Source: Desulfurivibrio sp044068515
GTDB taxonomy: Bacteria; Desulfobacterota; Desulfobulbia; Desulfobulbales; Desulfurivibrionaceae
Assembly: GCF_044068515.1 (NCBI RefSeq)
Contig: NZ_JBIPKI010000011.1
Span: forward strand, 1-53,300
Direction: 5' to 3'
DNA length: 53,300 nucleotides
Under the pieces are notes generated by a model, which did no database searches, was not told the origin of the DNA, and saw only the letters and a list, made by a program, of their open reading frames with translations. Of the stretch, positions 1-7,814 are shown piece after piece. Within the stretch, counting starts at the first letter, position 1. Each line of letters begins with the position of its first letter. The position numbers and the translations under genes were made by a program.

Positions 1-26
1 GCAGGCCCGGAATTTTCCGGACCTGC
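1..26 (-). terminator. Hairpin after dsrP, possible terminator
   Basis: A near-perfect hairpin (arms at 1-11 and 16-26, one mismatch) lies about 80 bases past the dsrP stop codon. The bases that would carry the T-run on the minus strand fall outside the window, so terminator activity is only inferred. Confidence 0.4.
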
Positions 27-108
27 TTCAGCGATGGCAGCTTGTCAACCACAGCACCCGGCGGCTTTCCGCCCGATCTGGACCCGGGGCGCAAGCCGGG
101 TGGGTACT

Positions 109-1278
109 TTACAGTTCTTTTTCCAGCTTGACGCTGATCGCCACCTTGTAGAGGATGGTCACGATCAAAAAGCCCGTGGCCCAAATGGCGGCGGTGATCC
201 CCAGTTCCGTAATGGTTGGATAGTACTGGGTTACCTGGCCGTAGGGGTTGGGGACAAAACCGCCCAGCACCATGCCCAGACCCTTGTCGATCCAGAGCGA
301 CAGGAAGATCAGGGCGCAGGCGATCCCCAGCATTATATCGGACTTGCGCGAACGGGCCATGAAGATCAGCACAATGCCGATGACCCCGATCACCACCGAG
401 ACCTGCATGTAGGGCACCAGGTTGTTGAAGATCGAACCATCCCGTTCCAACCCGAAGAAGAGGTAATCCTTGGTGTACATCTTGCTCGGATACTGGCTGT
501 AGTAGGCGCTGAAAAACTCGCAGGCCAGGAAGAAAAAGTTGATGATCGCGGCGTAGGAAATAATGGTCACCAGCTTGTCCTTGGCCACCTGCCCGACTTT
601 AAAGAGGGTGTTGCGCTCCATGATCAGGGCGATGATCAGCAGCAGGGCCGGGCCGGCGGCGAAGGCCGAGGCCAGGAAGCGCGGGGCCAGGATGGCGGTG
701 AGCCAGTAATCACGACCCGGCAGACCGGCGTAAAGAAAGGCGGTGACGGTATGGATGCTGACGGCCCAGGGGATGGAAAGGTAAATGAAGGGTTTTACCC
801 AGCTGGCGTACTTGACCCCCTTGTACTCGGAATGGAGGATCGCCCAGCCGCAGACCAGGTTCAGGGCCAGGTAGCCGTTGAGCACGATCATGTCCCAGAA
901 CAGCATGGACTGGGGGGTGGGATAGAGGACCACGTTCAAGGCCCGCATCGGCTGGCCGAGGTCGGCGACGATGAACATCAGGCACATCAGCACCGCGGCA
1001 ATGGCCATGAACTCACCGAGGATCGTGATCCGGCCGAATTCCTTGTAGTTATGGAGATAATAGGGAAGCACAAGCATCAGGCCGCCGGCGGCGACCCCGA
1101 CCAGGAAGGTAAACTGGGAAATATAGAGCCCCCAGGATACATCCCGGCTCATGCCGGTGACGCCCAGACCTTGGTTCCACTGCTGGAGGTAGAACAGGGC
1201 CCCGACGGCGATGACCGCCAGCAGGCACGCTATCCACGTCCAGTATCCCTTGCTCCCCTGTAACGCTTTTTCAATCAT
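109..1278 (-). CDS. dsrP: DsrP, NrfD-family integral membrane subunit of DsrMKJOP
   Basis: Polytopic membrane protein of 389 aa with about ten hydrophobic segments and the NrfD/PsrC architecture. In the DsrMKJOP complex, DsrP is the quinone-interacting membrane subunit paired with the periplasmic ferredoxin DsrO. It is the last gene of the run dsrM-K-J-O-P, starting 11 bases after the dsrO stop, so it is surely cotranscribed. Length and gene order match the complex in sulfate reducers. NrfD-type proteins also occur in Psr, Nrf and Act complexes; only the neighbours make this one DsrP. The ATG at 1276-1278 is used. Confidence 0.93.
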   Translation of the reverse strand: MIEKALQGSKGYWTWIACLLAVIAVGALFYLQQWNQGLGVTGMSRDVSWGLYISQFTFLVGVAAGGLMLVLPYYLHNYKEFGRITILGEFMAIAAVLMCLMFIVADLGQPMRALNVVLYPTPQSMLFWDMIVLNGYLALNLVCGWAILHSEYKGVKYASWVKPFIYLSIPWAVSIHTVTAFLYAGLPGRDYWLTAILAPRFLASAFAAGPALLLIIALIMERNTLFKVGQVAKDKLVTIISYAAIINFFFLACEFFSAYYSQYPSKMYTKDYLFFGLERDGSIFNNLVPYMQVSVVIGVIGIVLIFMARSRKSDIMLGIACALIFLSLWIDKGLGMVLGGFVPNPYGQVTQYYPTITELGITAAIWATGFLIVTILYKVAISVKLEKEL

Positions 1279-1289
1279 GACGGCTCACC

Positions 1290-2105
1290 TTAAATGATAT
1301 AGAAGACGGATGGATAGGTTCCCAGGGACGGTCGCCGCAGAATGGTGAACTTATCGCGCAGCACCCGGCTGATTTCCGAATTGGGGTCATTGAGATTGCC
1401 GAAGAACATGGCTTCATAGGGCCGGGCTTCCTCCACGCAGGCGGGAAGCTGGCCCACCGCCAGGCGTTCGGTGCAGAAGTTGCATTTTTCCACGACACCC
1501 ATGGTCCTGGCGGGATATTCTTGGTTGAGTTCGCGGATAAAGGTCCGGCCGTTGCGGTCCTTGCCGCGGGGGTCGCGATAGTTGAAGCTCCGGGCTCCAT
1601 AGGGGCAGGCCGCCATGCAGAAGCGGCAGCCGATGCAGCGGTGATAATCCATCCCCACCACCCCGTCACTCTTCTTGAAGGTCGCCTTGGTGGGGCAGGC
1701 CCGCACGCAGGGCGGGTTGTCGCAGTGGTTGCAGAGGGTCAGCACCGGCATCCCCAGCAGCCTTTCGCTCTGGCGATAGTGGGTGTCCTTGACGAACACG
1801 TTTTCAAATTTATCGTTCCAAAGCCACTTGATCTCATCCTTGGGGTTGCCGAAATCGGGCACGTTATGGATGTCATGGCAGATCCGGATGCAGCGCTCGG
1901 CCAGGCCGCGATTTTCCAGAAATTTGTTGACATCAATGGCCATCCCCAAACGGGTGTCGGCTTTTTCCTTGTCTTTGCCGGCCCTTTGCAGGCCGGCGGC
2001 CTGAGCTTCGCCGCGAAGCAGCGAGTGGAACGCGGTGGAGGACCCGATCCCGGCGGCCGCCGCACACCCTGCTAGTTTAAGAAAACCTCGCCTGTCCTTC
2101 TTCAT
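1290..2105 (-). CDS. dsrO: DsrO, periplasmic Tat-exported iron-sulfur subunit
   Basis: Ferredoxin-like electron-transfer subunit of 271 aa. The N terminus carries a twin-arginine signal (DRRGFLKLAG) and then an Ala-rich hydrophobic stretch, so it is exported folded to the periplasm. Cysteine clusters near residues 125-138 (CNHC..PPCVRACP), 157-168 (CIGCRFCMAACP) and 208-223 resemble the four-cubane ferredoxins that pair with NrfD proteins. It should pass electrons between haem subunit DsrJ and membrane subunit DsrP. The start lies 1 base beyond the dsrJ stop, which indicates tight translational coupling. Confidence 0.93.
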   Translation of the reverse strand: MKKDRRGFLKLAGCAAAAGIGSSTAFHSLLRGEAQAAGLQRAGKDKEKADTRLGMAIDVNKFLENRGLAERCIRICHDIHNVPDFGNPKDEIKWLWNDKFENVFVKDTHYRQSERLLGMPVLTLCNHCDNPPCVRACPTKATFKKSDGVVGMDYHRCIGCRFCMAACPYGARSFNYRDPRGKDRNGRTFIRELNQEYPARTMGVVEKCNFCTERLAVGQLPACVEEARPYEAMFFGNLNDPNSEISRVLRDKFTILRRPSLGTYPSVFYII

Positions 2106-2106
2106 C

Positions 2107-2490
2107 TTATATGGCCTCCTTGGTCGGTTCGAGATGGCAAGCCCAGCAGTCGGGCACGACGGCCGTGTAATTATGGCATTCGTCGCAGAAAGTTTCCTTG
2201 TTGCTGTGGCAGGTTACGCAACCCTTCTGCAGACTGCGCTCGTAGCGCATGCCGCTGGGGGTAACCCCCGAACGGGGGCCGCTTTTGCGCAGGATATCGT
2301 CGCGCCACTCGTGGAGCAGGACCATGTGGCTTTCCCGCATGAACTGGGGATCGCGCACGCATTCATCGTACTGGGTGGGCAATACGATCTGGGGTGGCTG
2401 CTGGGCCTTGCCGGCATTGTGCCAGATGGGGAAGGTCATCAGGCCGACAAAGATGATCAACGCTGGTATGATTCGTCCGCTTCCGTACAT
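2107..2490 (-). CDS. dsrJ: DsrJ, triheme cytochrome c subunit
   Basis: Small cytochrome c of 127 aa with exactly three haem-binding motifs, CVTCH (residue 91), CDECH (102) and CWACH (115), all in the C-terminal third. The N-terminal hydrophobic segment (about residues 7-20) works as an uncleaved anchor or signal, placing the haems in the periplasm. Three haems in a protein of this size between dsrK and dsrO is diagnostic. It lies 3 bases after dsrK and is cotranscribed with the complex. Confidence 0.94.
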   Translation of the reverse strand: MYGSGRIIPALIIFVGLMTFPIWHNAGKAQQPPQIVLPTQYDECVRDPQFMRESHMVLLHEWRDDILRKSGPRSGVTPSGMRYERSLQKGCVTCHSNKETFCDECHNYTAVVPDCWACHLEPTKEAI

Positions 2491-2493
2491 GTT

Positions 2494-4140
2494 TTAACCC
2501 TCCATTCCCGCCAGGGGCGCGAATCGCAGATCCATCTCGCGCTCTTTTTCTCCCTCCATGATGAGGGCGTTGCCGACCAGTTCGGAAACTCCACAGACTT
2601 CAACATCGGGGTTCCAGTATTGATTGAGGGACAGCAGGGTGGCCCGATCAATGGCACAGACGCAGGAGAGCATGTTGACCCCGTGGCGGTCGGCCACGTA
2701 GCGCACCGCGTTGGCGCGCGGCAGGCCGGCCCGCATCCGCAGGTCCATGATCTCGCCGGTGTTGAGGCCGGTACCGCTGCCGCAGCAGAAGGTCTTGTCG
2801 CGGATGGTGTTTTCCGGCATGTCGTAAAAATTATTGCAGACGTTTTTCAGCAGGTAGCGGGGCTCTTCCAGCAGGCCCATGCCGCGGGCGGTGTTGCAGG
2901 AGTCGTGGAAGGTTACTACCCGGTGATCGTTGCGGCTCTTGTCGATCTTGAGCTTGCCGTGGTGGATCAAATCGGCTGTGAACTCGCTGATATGAGTCAT
3001 CTTGGTGGCGGCGGCGTTCTCAAAGACGGTGCCGGTGATCGGCGACTTGGGAACCTCGAGGAAGTCGGCCGGGCCGTTCATGGTGCCCATGTACTGGTGA
3101 ATGACCCGCCACATGTGGCCGCACTCGCCGCCGAGGATCCACTTGACCCCCAGGCGCTTGGCCTCGGCGTACATCTTGCCGTTGAGCTTCTTCATCAGCT
3201 GGTTGTTGGTGAAGAGCCCGAAGTTGCCGCCCTCCGAGGAGTAGGTGCTGATGGTGTAGTCGAGCCCGATATGCTCGAAGATCAGCAGGTAGCCCATGAA
3301 GGTGAAGATCCCGGGATCGGCGAAAACATCGGCCGAGGGAATGACGAAGAGGATCTCCGCTCCCTTGCGGTTAAAGTTGAGGTTTTGCAGCCTTACCCCG
3401 GTGGCCTCTTCAATGTCGTCGATCAGAAACTCGGCGTTCTCCTTGAAGGTGTGGGGCTGGAGGCCGAGATGGTTGCCGGTGCGGTTGGAGTTGGCCGCCG
3501 GCTCTAGGATCCAGTTGGTGCCGACTCCCACCAGATGGAGCAGTTCGCGGGCCATCATGGTGACCTCGGCGGTATCGATGCCGTAAGGGCAGAAGACCGA
3601 GCAGCGCCGGCACTCGGTGCACTGGTAGAAATACATGAACCATTCCTTCAGCACCTTGAAGGTCATGGGCCGGGCCCCGGCAATATCGCCGAGAATCTTG
3701 CCGGCCAGGGTGAAGTCGTTGCGGTAGACCGAACGGAAAAGCTCGGCCCGCAGCACCGGCATGTTCTTGGGATCCCCGGTGCCGAGAAAGAAGTGACACT
3801 TATCGGCGCAGGCGCCGCAACGGACGCAACAGTCCATGAAGATCTTGAGCGACCGGAACTTGTCCAGCCGTTCCTTGATCCCATTGATGATGATTTCCTG
3901 CCAGTTCTCCGGCAACAGCCAGTCGTCGCTTTCCACGTCCCAGTCGCGGGGTTCGCCGAACAGGCCGGGAAGATTCTTGCCGTGATATTCGACGATGCTC
4001 TTCTTGGCCGGGTAGCAGTAGTTGCCCGGCTTGAAGATCGCCTCCACGTCCCACCAGTCGCGGGTGGGTATGGCGCCGGTCATCAGGGACGGCTCCGTGA
4101 CCACCTTTACCTTCATTTCTGCTGCTTTGGTATCTGCCAT
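2494..4140 (-). CDS. dsrK: DsrK, HdrD-like cytoplasmic iron-sulfur subunit
   Basis: Cytoplasmic catalytic-type subunit of 548 aa, related to HdrD of heterodisulfide reductase. Two [4Fe-4S] motifs are visible: CVRCGACADKC (about residues 105-115) and CTECRRCSVFCP (174-185). Two CCG-type cysteine clusters follow, one around HDSCNTARG and the other FCCGSGTG near the C-terminal third. These bind the unusual cubane associated with disulfide chemistry. In sulfate reducers DsrK is thought to act on the DsrC trisulfide, drawing electrons from the quinone pool through DsrM. It lies 53 bases after dsrM in the same operon. Confidence 0.95.
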   Translation of the reverse strand: MADTKAAEMKVKVVTEPSLMTGAIPTRDWWDVEAIFKPGNYCYPAKKSIVEYHGKNLPGLFGEPRDWDVESDDWLLPENWQEIIINGIKERLDKFRSLKIFMDCCVRCGACADKCHFFLGTGDPKNMPVLRAELFRSVYRNDFTLAGKILGDIAGARPMTFKVLKEWFMYFYQCTECRRCSVFCPYGIDTAEVTMMARELLHLVGVGTNWILEPAANSNRTGNHLGLQPHTFKENAEFLIDDIEEATGVRLQNLNFNRKGAEILFVIPSADVFADPGIFTFMGYLLIFEHIGLDYTISTYSSEGGNFGLFTNNQLMKKLNGKMYAEAKRLGVKWILGGECGHMWRVIHQYMGTMNGPADFLEVPKSPITGTVFENAAATKMTHISEFTADLIHHGKLKIDKSRNDHRVVTFHDSCNTARGMGLLEEPRYLLKNVCNNFYDMPENTIRDKTFCCGSGTGLNTGEIMDLRMRAGLPRANAVRYVADRHGVNMLSCVCAIDRATLLSLNQYWNPDVEVCGVSELVGNALIMEGEKEREMDLRFAPLAGMEG

Positions 4141-4193
4141 TGTCGTCGTTCCTTATCTGAAAAGTTTTTGCGCTTTCGGCAAGACCGGCTGCA

Positions 4194-5246
4194 TCAAGCT
4201 TTCGGTTCCTCGGCCGGGGCTTCCGCCGCGGGTTCCGGCTCGGCGGCAGGCAGTTCCTTCTCCACCGGCAGACCGGCGTCAACCATGAACTCGCGGAACT
4301 CGTCCTCGTATGCGGAGTAGGAGTGGGGCTTGATCTTGGGATCGTTCCACGGATTCTCGTGGCGGACCATCCGGCTGTTGTTGGCCATGTTCCGGGTCGG
4401 GCTCATGAAGATCCCGCCCAGATGCATCAGCTTGCTGAAGGGGAAGTAGGCCAGCAGCACGCAGACCAGAAAGACATGGACGAAGAAGATCGCCCCGATC
4501 TGACCGTCGATGGCCGGCGAGAAGGTAGCCAGGCCCACGGTCAGTTCCTTGACCGCCACCACGTCGACCCGGAACACGTGCCGCATGAGAATCCCGCTGA
4601 CCCCGATGCCGAAAATCAGCAGCAGGGGGAAGTAATCGGCGGGCAGGGAAAGGTAGCGGAGATAGGGCCGCACCAACCGGCGCAGGAAGAGAAAAGTCAC
4701 CCCCACCAGCAGCAGGAAGCTGCTCATGTAGATGCTGGTGGCGCCGATTTCCAGAAAACCGTCGAGGAATTCCAGCGGGGGGACGAAGAAGACGATGGGA
4801 TCGGTAAAGAGGCGCATGTGGCGCAGCACGATCACCAGGAAGCTGTAGTGGAAGATGAGCCCGAAAAGCCAGAGCCACTTGTTGGAGCCGTACGCCAGCC
4901 GGGGCCCGTCATGGATCGAAGCCCGGGTGTTGCGGAACAGGGAGCGGAACAACAGGACTTCCAGGAGCATCCGGCCGACCACGCCGGCGCTGGTGGAGGG
5001 GCAGTCCAGCTTGTTTTGCTTGATGAAGGGCAGGGAATTTTCCTGTCCGCAGGTGGTGGGAACGCGGAAGGGCACCGGCGACTTGGCCCAATCCACCACC
5101 TTGTAGATAAAACCGCCCAGGAAAATGGCAAATGCCAGGTAGGGCAGCACTATCCCGAGCAGGCTTTGCCCGCCAGGCACCTGGGCCACCAGCAAGGCGA
5201 CCAGGACCAGTGCCACGACCGCGATAAAGGCTTTCAGGACTCTCAT
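4194..5246 (-). CDS. dsrM: DsrM, NarI/HdrE-like cytochrome b subunit
   Basis: Membrane cytochrome b subunit of 350 aa. Two hydrophobic segments lie at the extreme N terminus, and the NarI-like bundle starts near residue 110. Histidines in its membrane segments are candidate haem b ligands. The C-terminal 30 residues are a low-complexity Ala/Glu/Pro tail (AAEPEPAAEAPAEEPKA), longer than the core family needs. DsrM delivers quinol electrons to DsrK. It follows the RsbRD-N gene by 6 bases, so that gene heads the operon. Confidence 0.93.
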   Translation of the reverse strand: MRVLKAFIAVVALVLVALLVAQVPGGQSLLGIVLPYLAFAIFLGGFIYKVVDWAKSPVPFRVPTTCGQENSLPFIKQNKLDCPSTSAGVVGRMLLEVLLFRSLFRNTRASIHDGPRLAYGSNKWLWLFGLIFHYSFLVIVLRHMRLFTDPIVFFVPPLEFLDGFLEIGATSIYMSSFLLLVGVTFLFLRRLVRPYLRYLSLPADYFPLLLIFGIGVSGILMRHVFRVDVVAVKELTVGLATFSPAIDGQIGAIFFVHVFLVCVLLAYFPFSKLMHLGGIFMSPTRNMANNSRMVRHENPWNDPKIKPHSYSAYEDEFREFMVDAGLPVEKELPAAEPEPAAEAPAEEPKA

Positions 5247-5252
5247 TGACCG

Positions 5253-5840
5253 TTACCTCGCTTCGTTGCTGTGAGTATGAAGAGGTTTAACATCCGCCAT
5301 TAACTGCGTGGTTTTATCCGCCAGCCCGGCCGCCGAGCAGCCGTGCTGGGTCAGCATGTGGTTCATGGTTTTGATTTCATTGAGCTGGGCTTTAAAGAGA
5401 CGTTCCCGGCTGGCCATGTAAAGATCGAAAACCACCAGGGCCAGGGCATCCAGGTTGTCGTGAAACCTTTCCCAGTCCTGTGGGGTAGCCTCCAGGGCGC
5501 GCTCCCGGGCCGCGGCCTCGCGGACCACGGTTTTCAGGTCGTAGATGAAGGCGACCGCCGAAGCCGGGGTAAAGGTCTGGACGGCCCGGATCTTGATGAA
5601 GGTTTCCAGTTCGGCCCGAACCTGCTCGAGGTCCGGCCCCGGCCGGTCCGACTGATCGAAAAGGAGGGTGTAAACGGTGGTGAGAGTATGGCGGGTGGTG
5701 TAACCCACCGGGTTGGCAAAGCGGTCATCTTCCCGCTTGAAAATGGTGGCGGCATCGCCGGCGTAACTGTCCAGAACCCGATTAACCCAACGGTCCTGAA
5801 TATCTCCTCTGTTTTCCTCCAAGAATTGCGCCAGCCGCAT
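5253..5840 (-). CDS. RsbRD N-terminal-domain protein heading the dsr operon
   Basis: All-helical protein of 195 aa that resembles the RsbRD-type N-terminal domain (a non-haem globin-like sensor fold), from the pattern LAQFLEENRGDIQDRW at the N terminus and a following helical bundle. There is no STAS domain or other output. The ATG at 5838-5840 is chosen because a GGGAGGG stretch sits upstream and the product then begins MRLAQFLEE; a longer in-frame start upstream is less likely. Such proteins are known directly upstream of dsrMKJOP in sulfate reducers, with unproven function. It probably senses or regulates the complex; that role is inferred from position only. Confidence 0.8.
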   Translation of the reverse strand: MRLAQFLEENRGDIQDRWVNRVLDSYAGDAATIFKREDDRFANPVGYTTRHTLTTVYTLLFDQSDRPGPDLEQVRAELETFIKIRAVQTFTPASAVAFIYDLKTVVREAAARERALEATPQDWERFHDNLDALALVVFDLYMASRERLFKAQLNEIKTMNHMLTQHGCSAAGLADKTTQLMADVKPLHTHSNEAR

Positions 5841-5895
5841 CCCTTTATGCCCTCCCTCTCCCCTGTTTCCGCTTCCCACAACGGCAAAACGGTTA

Positions 5896-5915
5896 TTCTG
5901 AATGACAATTCAGAA
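5896..5915. promoter_or_regulatory. Perfect 8-4-8 inverted repeat upstream of the dsr operon
   Basis: TTCTGAAT-GACA-ATTCAGAA is a perfect palindrome 56 bases upstream of the first start codon of the dsr operon. Just upstream on the minus strand is a weak sigma-70-like pair (TTGAAA, 17 bases, TACGAA), which would put the palindrome close to the transcription start. This is a plausible operator for a dimeric regulator; no regulator is identified. Confidence 0.45.
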
Positions 5916-6181
5916 TTCAAGGGGCATTCGTAGCATGTTTGCCAAGGGATTTCAAGACAAAAAACCGGGGCGGAGAAACAAAAAAGGAGGGATGTTAAGG
6001 GCCGGACCAATCGCTGATAATAGCTGTTAATCCGGCTTGCGCGGCCGCGGCGGGAGGTTATCGATGGCGCTGCTAAAGGCCGGCTTCGACTGGCACATTG
6101 TATCACCGGAATGACCGTCGCCGACAGAGCGGGCCGGAACAGGAGGGAGGGAGAGGCAAGCCGGCCGGGAAGGCCCGGCGC

Positions 6182-6943
6182 TCAAGCCCGGTTAAAGGCC
6201 ACCGCGTCCCGGTACTTTACCCCGGTGCCGCCGAAGATATCGAGGGCGCTGCCGACGGTGGCGTCCAGCCGGTCGCGGCCCAGTTCCCGGATGCGGTAAA
6301 GATCGGCCATGCTGGCCACGCCGCCGGCGTAGGTGGTGGGCAGCGGCGCGTGGTCGGCCAGCAGTTCCAGCAAATCTTCGGCCACTCCGGCGCATTTGCC
6401 TTCGACATCAACCGCATGGACCAGGAATTCGGTGCAGAAACGGGAAAAATAGTCCAGCGAGGCGGCGTCCACCGCCATGGAGGTGAATTTCTGCCAACGG
6501 TCGGTGACCACCAGGTAACGGCCGTCCCGCTTGCGGCAGCTGAGATCGAGAACCAGCCGTTCCCGGCCCACGGCCCGGACCAGTTGCCGCAGGCGGTCTT
6601 CCAGCACCTGACCGTCGCGGAAGACAAAGGAGGTAACGATTACCGCCGCCGCCCCCCGGTCCAGCCAAGCGGCGGCGTTGGCGGCGGTGATGCCGCCGCC
6701 GAGCTGCAACCCCCCGGGCCAGGCGGCCAGGGCCTCCGTGGCAGCCTCTTCGTTGCCGGGCCCCAGCATGATCACATGGCCCCCGTGGAGCTGATCCCGC
6801 CGGTACATTTCGGCGTAATAGGCCGGCGGCTGCTCGGAGGTAAAGTTGGTCGCCAGGGCGTTGCGGTCACCATCGGACAGGGTGGAGCCGACGATCTGCT
6901 TCACCTTGCCTTCATGCAAATCAATACAGGGCCGGAATTTCAT
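6182..6943 (-). CDS. hisA: HisA-family isomerase, eukaryotic (HIS6) type
   Basis: TIM-barrel protein of 253 aa beginning MKFRPCIDLHEGKVKQIVG, the signature of the eukaryotic-type HisA branch rather than the usual bacterial one. Predicted reaction: isomerisation of ProFAR to PRFAR in histidine biosynthesis, in the cytoplasm. The two phosphate-binding glycine regions are present (LQLGGGITAANA and TYAGGVASMADL). The start at 6941-6943 is preferred because GGGGGAG precedes it. No other his genes are nearby. It follows the P-loop ATPase gene but a strong hairpin separates them, so it may have its own promoter. Confidence 0.82.
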   Translation of the reverse strand: MKFRPCIDLHEGKVKQIVGSTLSDGDRNALATNFTSEQPPAYYAEMYRRDQLHGGHVIMLGPGNEEAATEALAAWPGGLQLGGGITAANAAAWLDRGAAAVIVTSFVFRDGQVLEDRLRQLVRAVGRERLVLDLSCRKRDGRYLVVTDRWQKFTSMAVDAASLDYFSRFCTEFLVHAVDVEGKCAGVAEDLLELLADHAPLPTTYAGGVASMADLYRIRELGRDRLDATVGSALDIFGGTGVKYRDAVAFNRA

Positions 6944-7007
6944 CACAAGCTCCCCCCACCGGTCTTTGCTGCCCGCCATAGGCCGAGCCGGGCTGCGGCC
7001 CGGCCCA

Positions 7008-7046
7008 AACAAAACCGGCGACCATACCCTAGTATGCCGCCGGTTT
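7008..7046 (-). terminator. Terminator after the P-loop ATPase gene
   Basis: On the minus strand AACCGGCG and CGCCGGTTTT form a stem that continues through CATAC/GTATG, with a small internal loop, and ends in TTTTGTTTG. It lies 33 bases past the ATPase stop and before hisA. Confidence 0.7.
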
Positions 7047-7078
7047 GCTTCAGGCCAGAATGCGCTGCTGATCAGGGT

Positions 7079-7792
7079 CTAGCGGCAGCCTTCCTTGATC
7101 ATGAAGGTAATCGTGTCCAACTGCAGGAAAAGACCGCCGGTCACGTTGCCGGCGGTGTCCTTGATGATGTTCAGATCGATGCATTCGCTGCCGCTGGAGG
7201 GCTCGAGCACCACCACGGTATCGAAGAGGTCGGAGATCTCGTGGCAGGGAGCGGGCACCCCTTCGGGGCTGGTGCGCTGGTCGTCCTGGTGGCTGACCGC
7301 CGAGAACCAGATCTGGAGATCCATGGTCCGGGCCATTTCCCGCAGGTCCTCAAAGATCCGCCGGTCGGCGGTGGCGAAATCGTAGCCGTCCACCACCATG
7401 CAGCCGGGGCGGATAATGTTCTGGTAGATCAGGTCGTTGAGCCGCTCTTCCAGGCGGGAGCGGCTGAAGCTGGACTCCTTGAAGGTCATGATCATCCGGT
7501 TGCGCATGATCTCATCGTAAATCTCGTAGGGGTTGCTCAACTTGCACCCTTCGGCGATATCCTTGAAAATATCGTCATACCAGACCCGGGTTTTTTCCAG
7601 GCTCTGACCGATGCTGACGTGAATTACCTGTTTGCCGTTGAGCAGCGAGTCCAAAGCAATCTGGACCAGAATGGCGGTCTTGCCCAGACCGGCCCGGGAG
7701 ATGACCAGCCCCATTCGCGAGCTGATATTCCCTTCGGCTCCGGAGTTAAGGTGGCGAATGGGGTTCTTGGCGATCAATTCCTGCTTGAGCAT
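7079..7792 (-). CDS. RecA/KaiC-like P-loop ATPase of unknown role
   Basis: Predicted cytoplasmic ATPase of 237 aa. A Walker A-like loop SRAGLGKT lies near residue 35 and a hydrophobic strand ending in Asp (CMVVDGYDF) near residue 125 fits Walker B, giving a RecA-like single-domain layout without DNA-binding modules. The start at 7790-7792 is chosen because it gives MLKQELIAKNP and leaves a 22-base gap to fusA; earlier starts would overlap fusA. It is cotranscribed with fusA and could have a translation-related role, but that is only inference. The exact family is not recognised. Confidence 0.7.
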   Translation of the reverse strand: MLKQELIAKNPIRHLNSGAEGNISSRMGLVISRAGLGKTAILVQIALDSLLNGKQVIHVSIGQSLEKTRVWYDDIFKDIAEGCKLSNPYEIYDEIMRNRMIMTFKESSFSRSRLEERLNDLIYQNIIRPGCMVVDGYDFATADRRIFEDLREMARTMDLQIWFSAVSHQDDQRTSPEGVPAPCHEISDLFDTVVVLEPSSGSECIDLNIIKDTAGNVTGGLFLQLDTITFMIKEGCR

Positions 7793-7814
7793 GGCGGCGG
7801 TCTCCTGTATCTGC

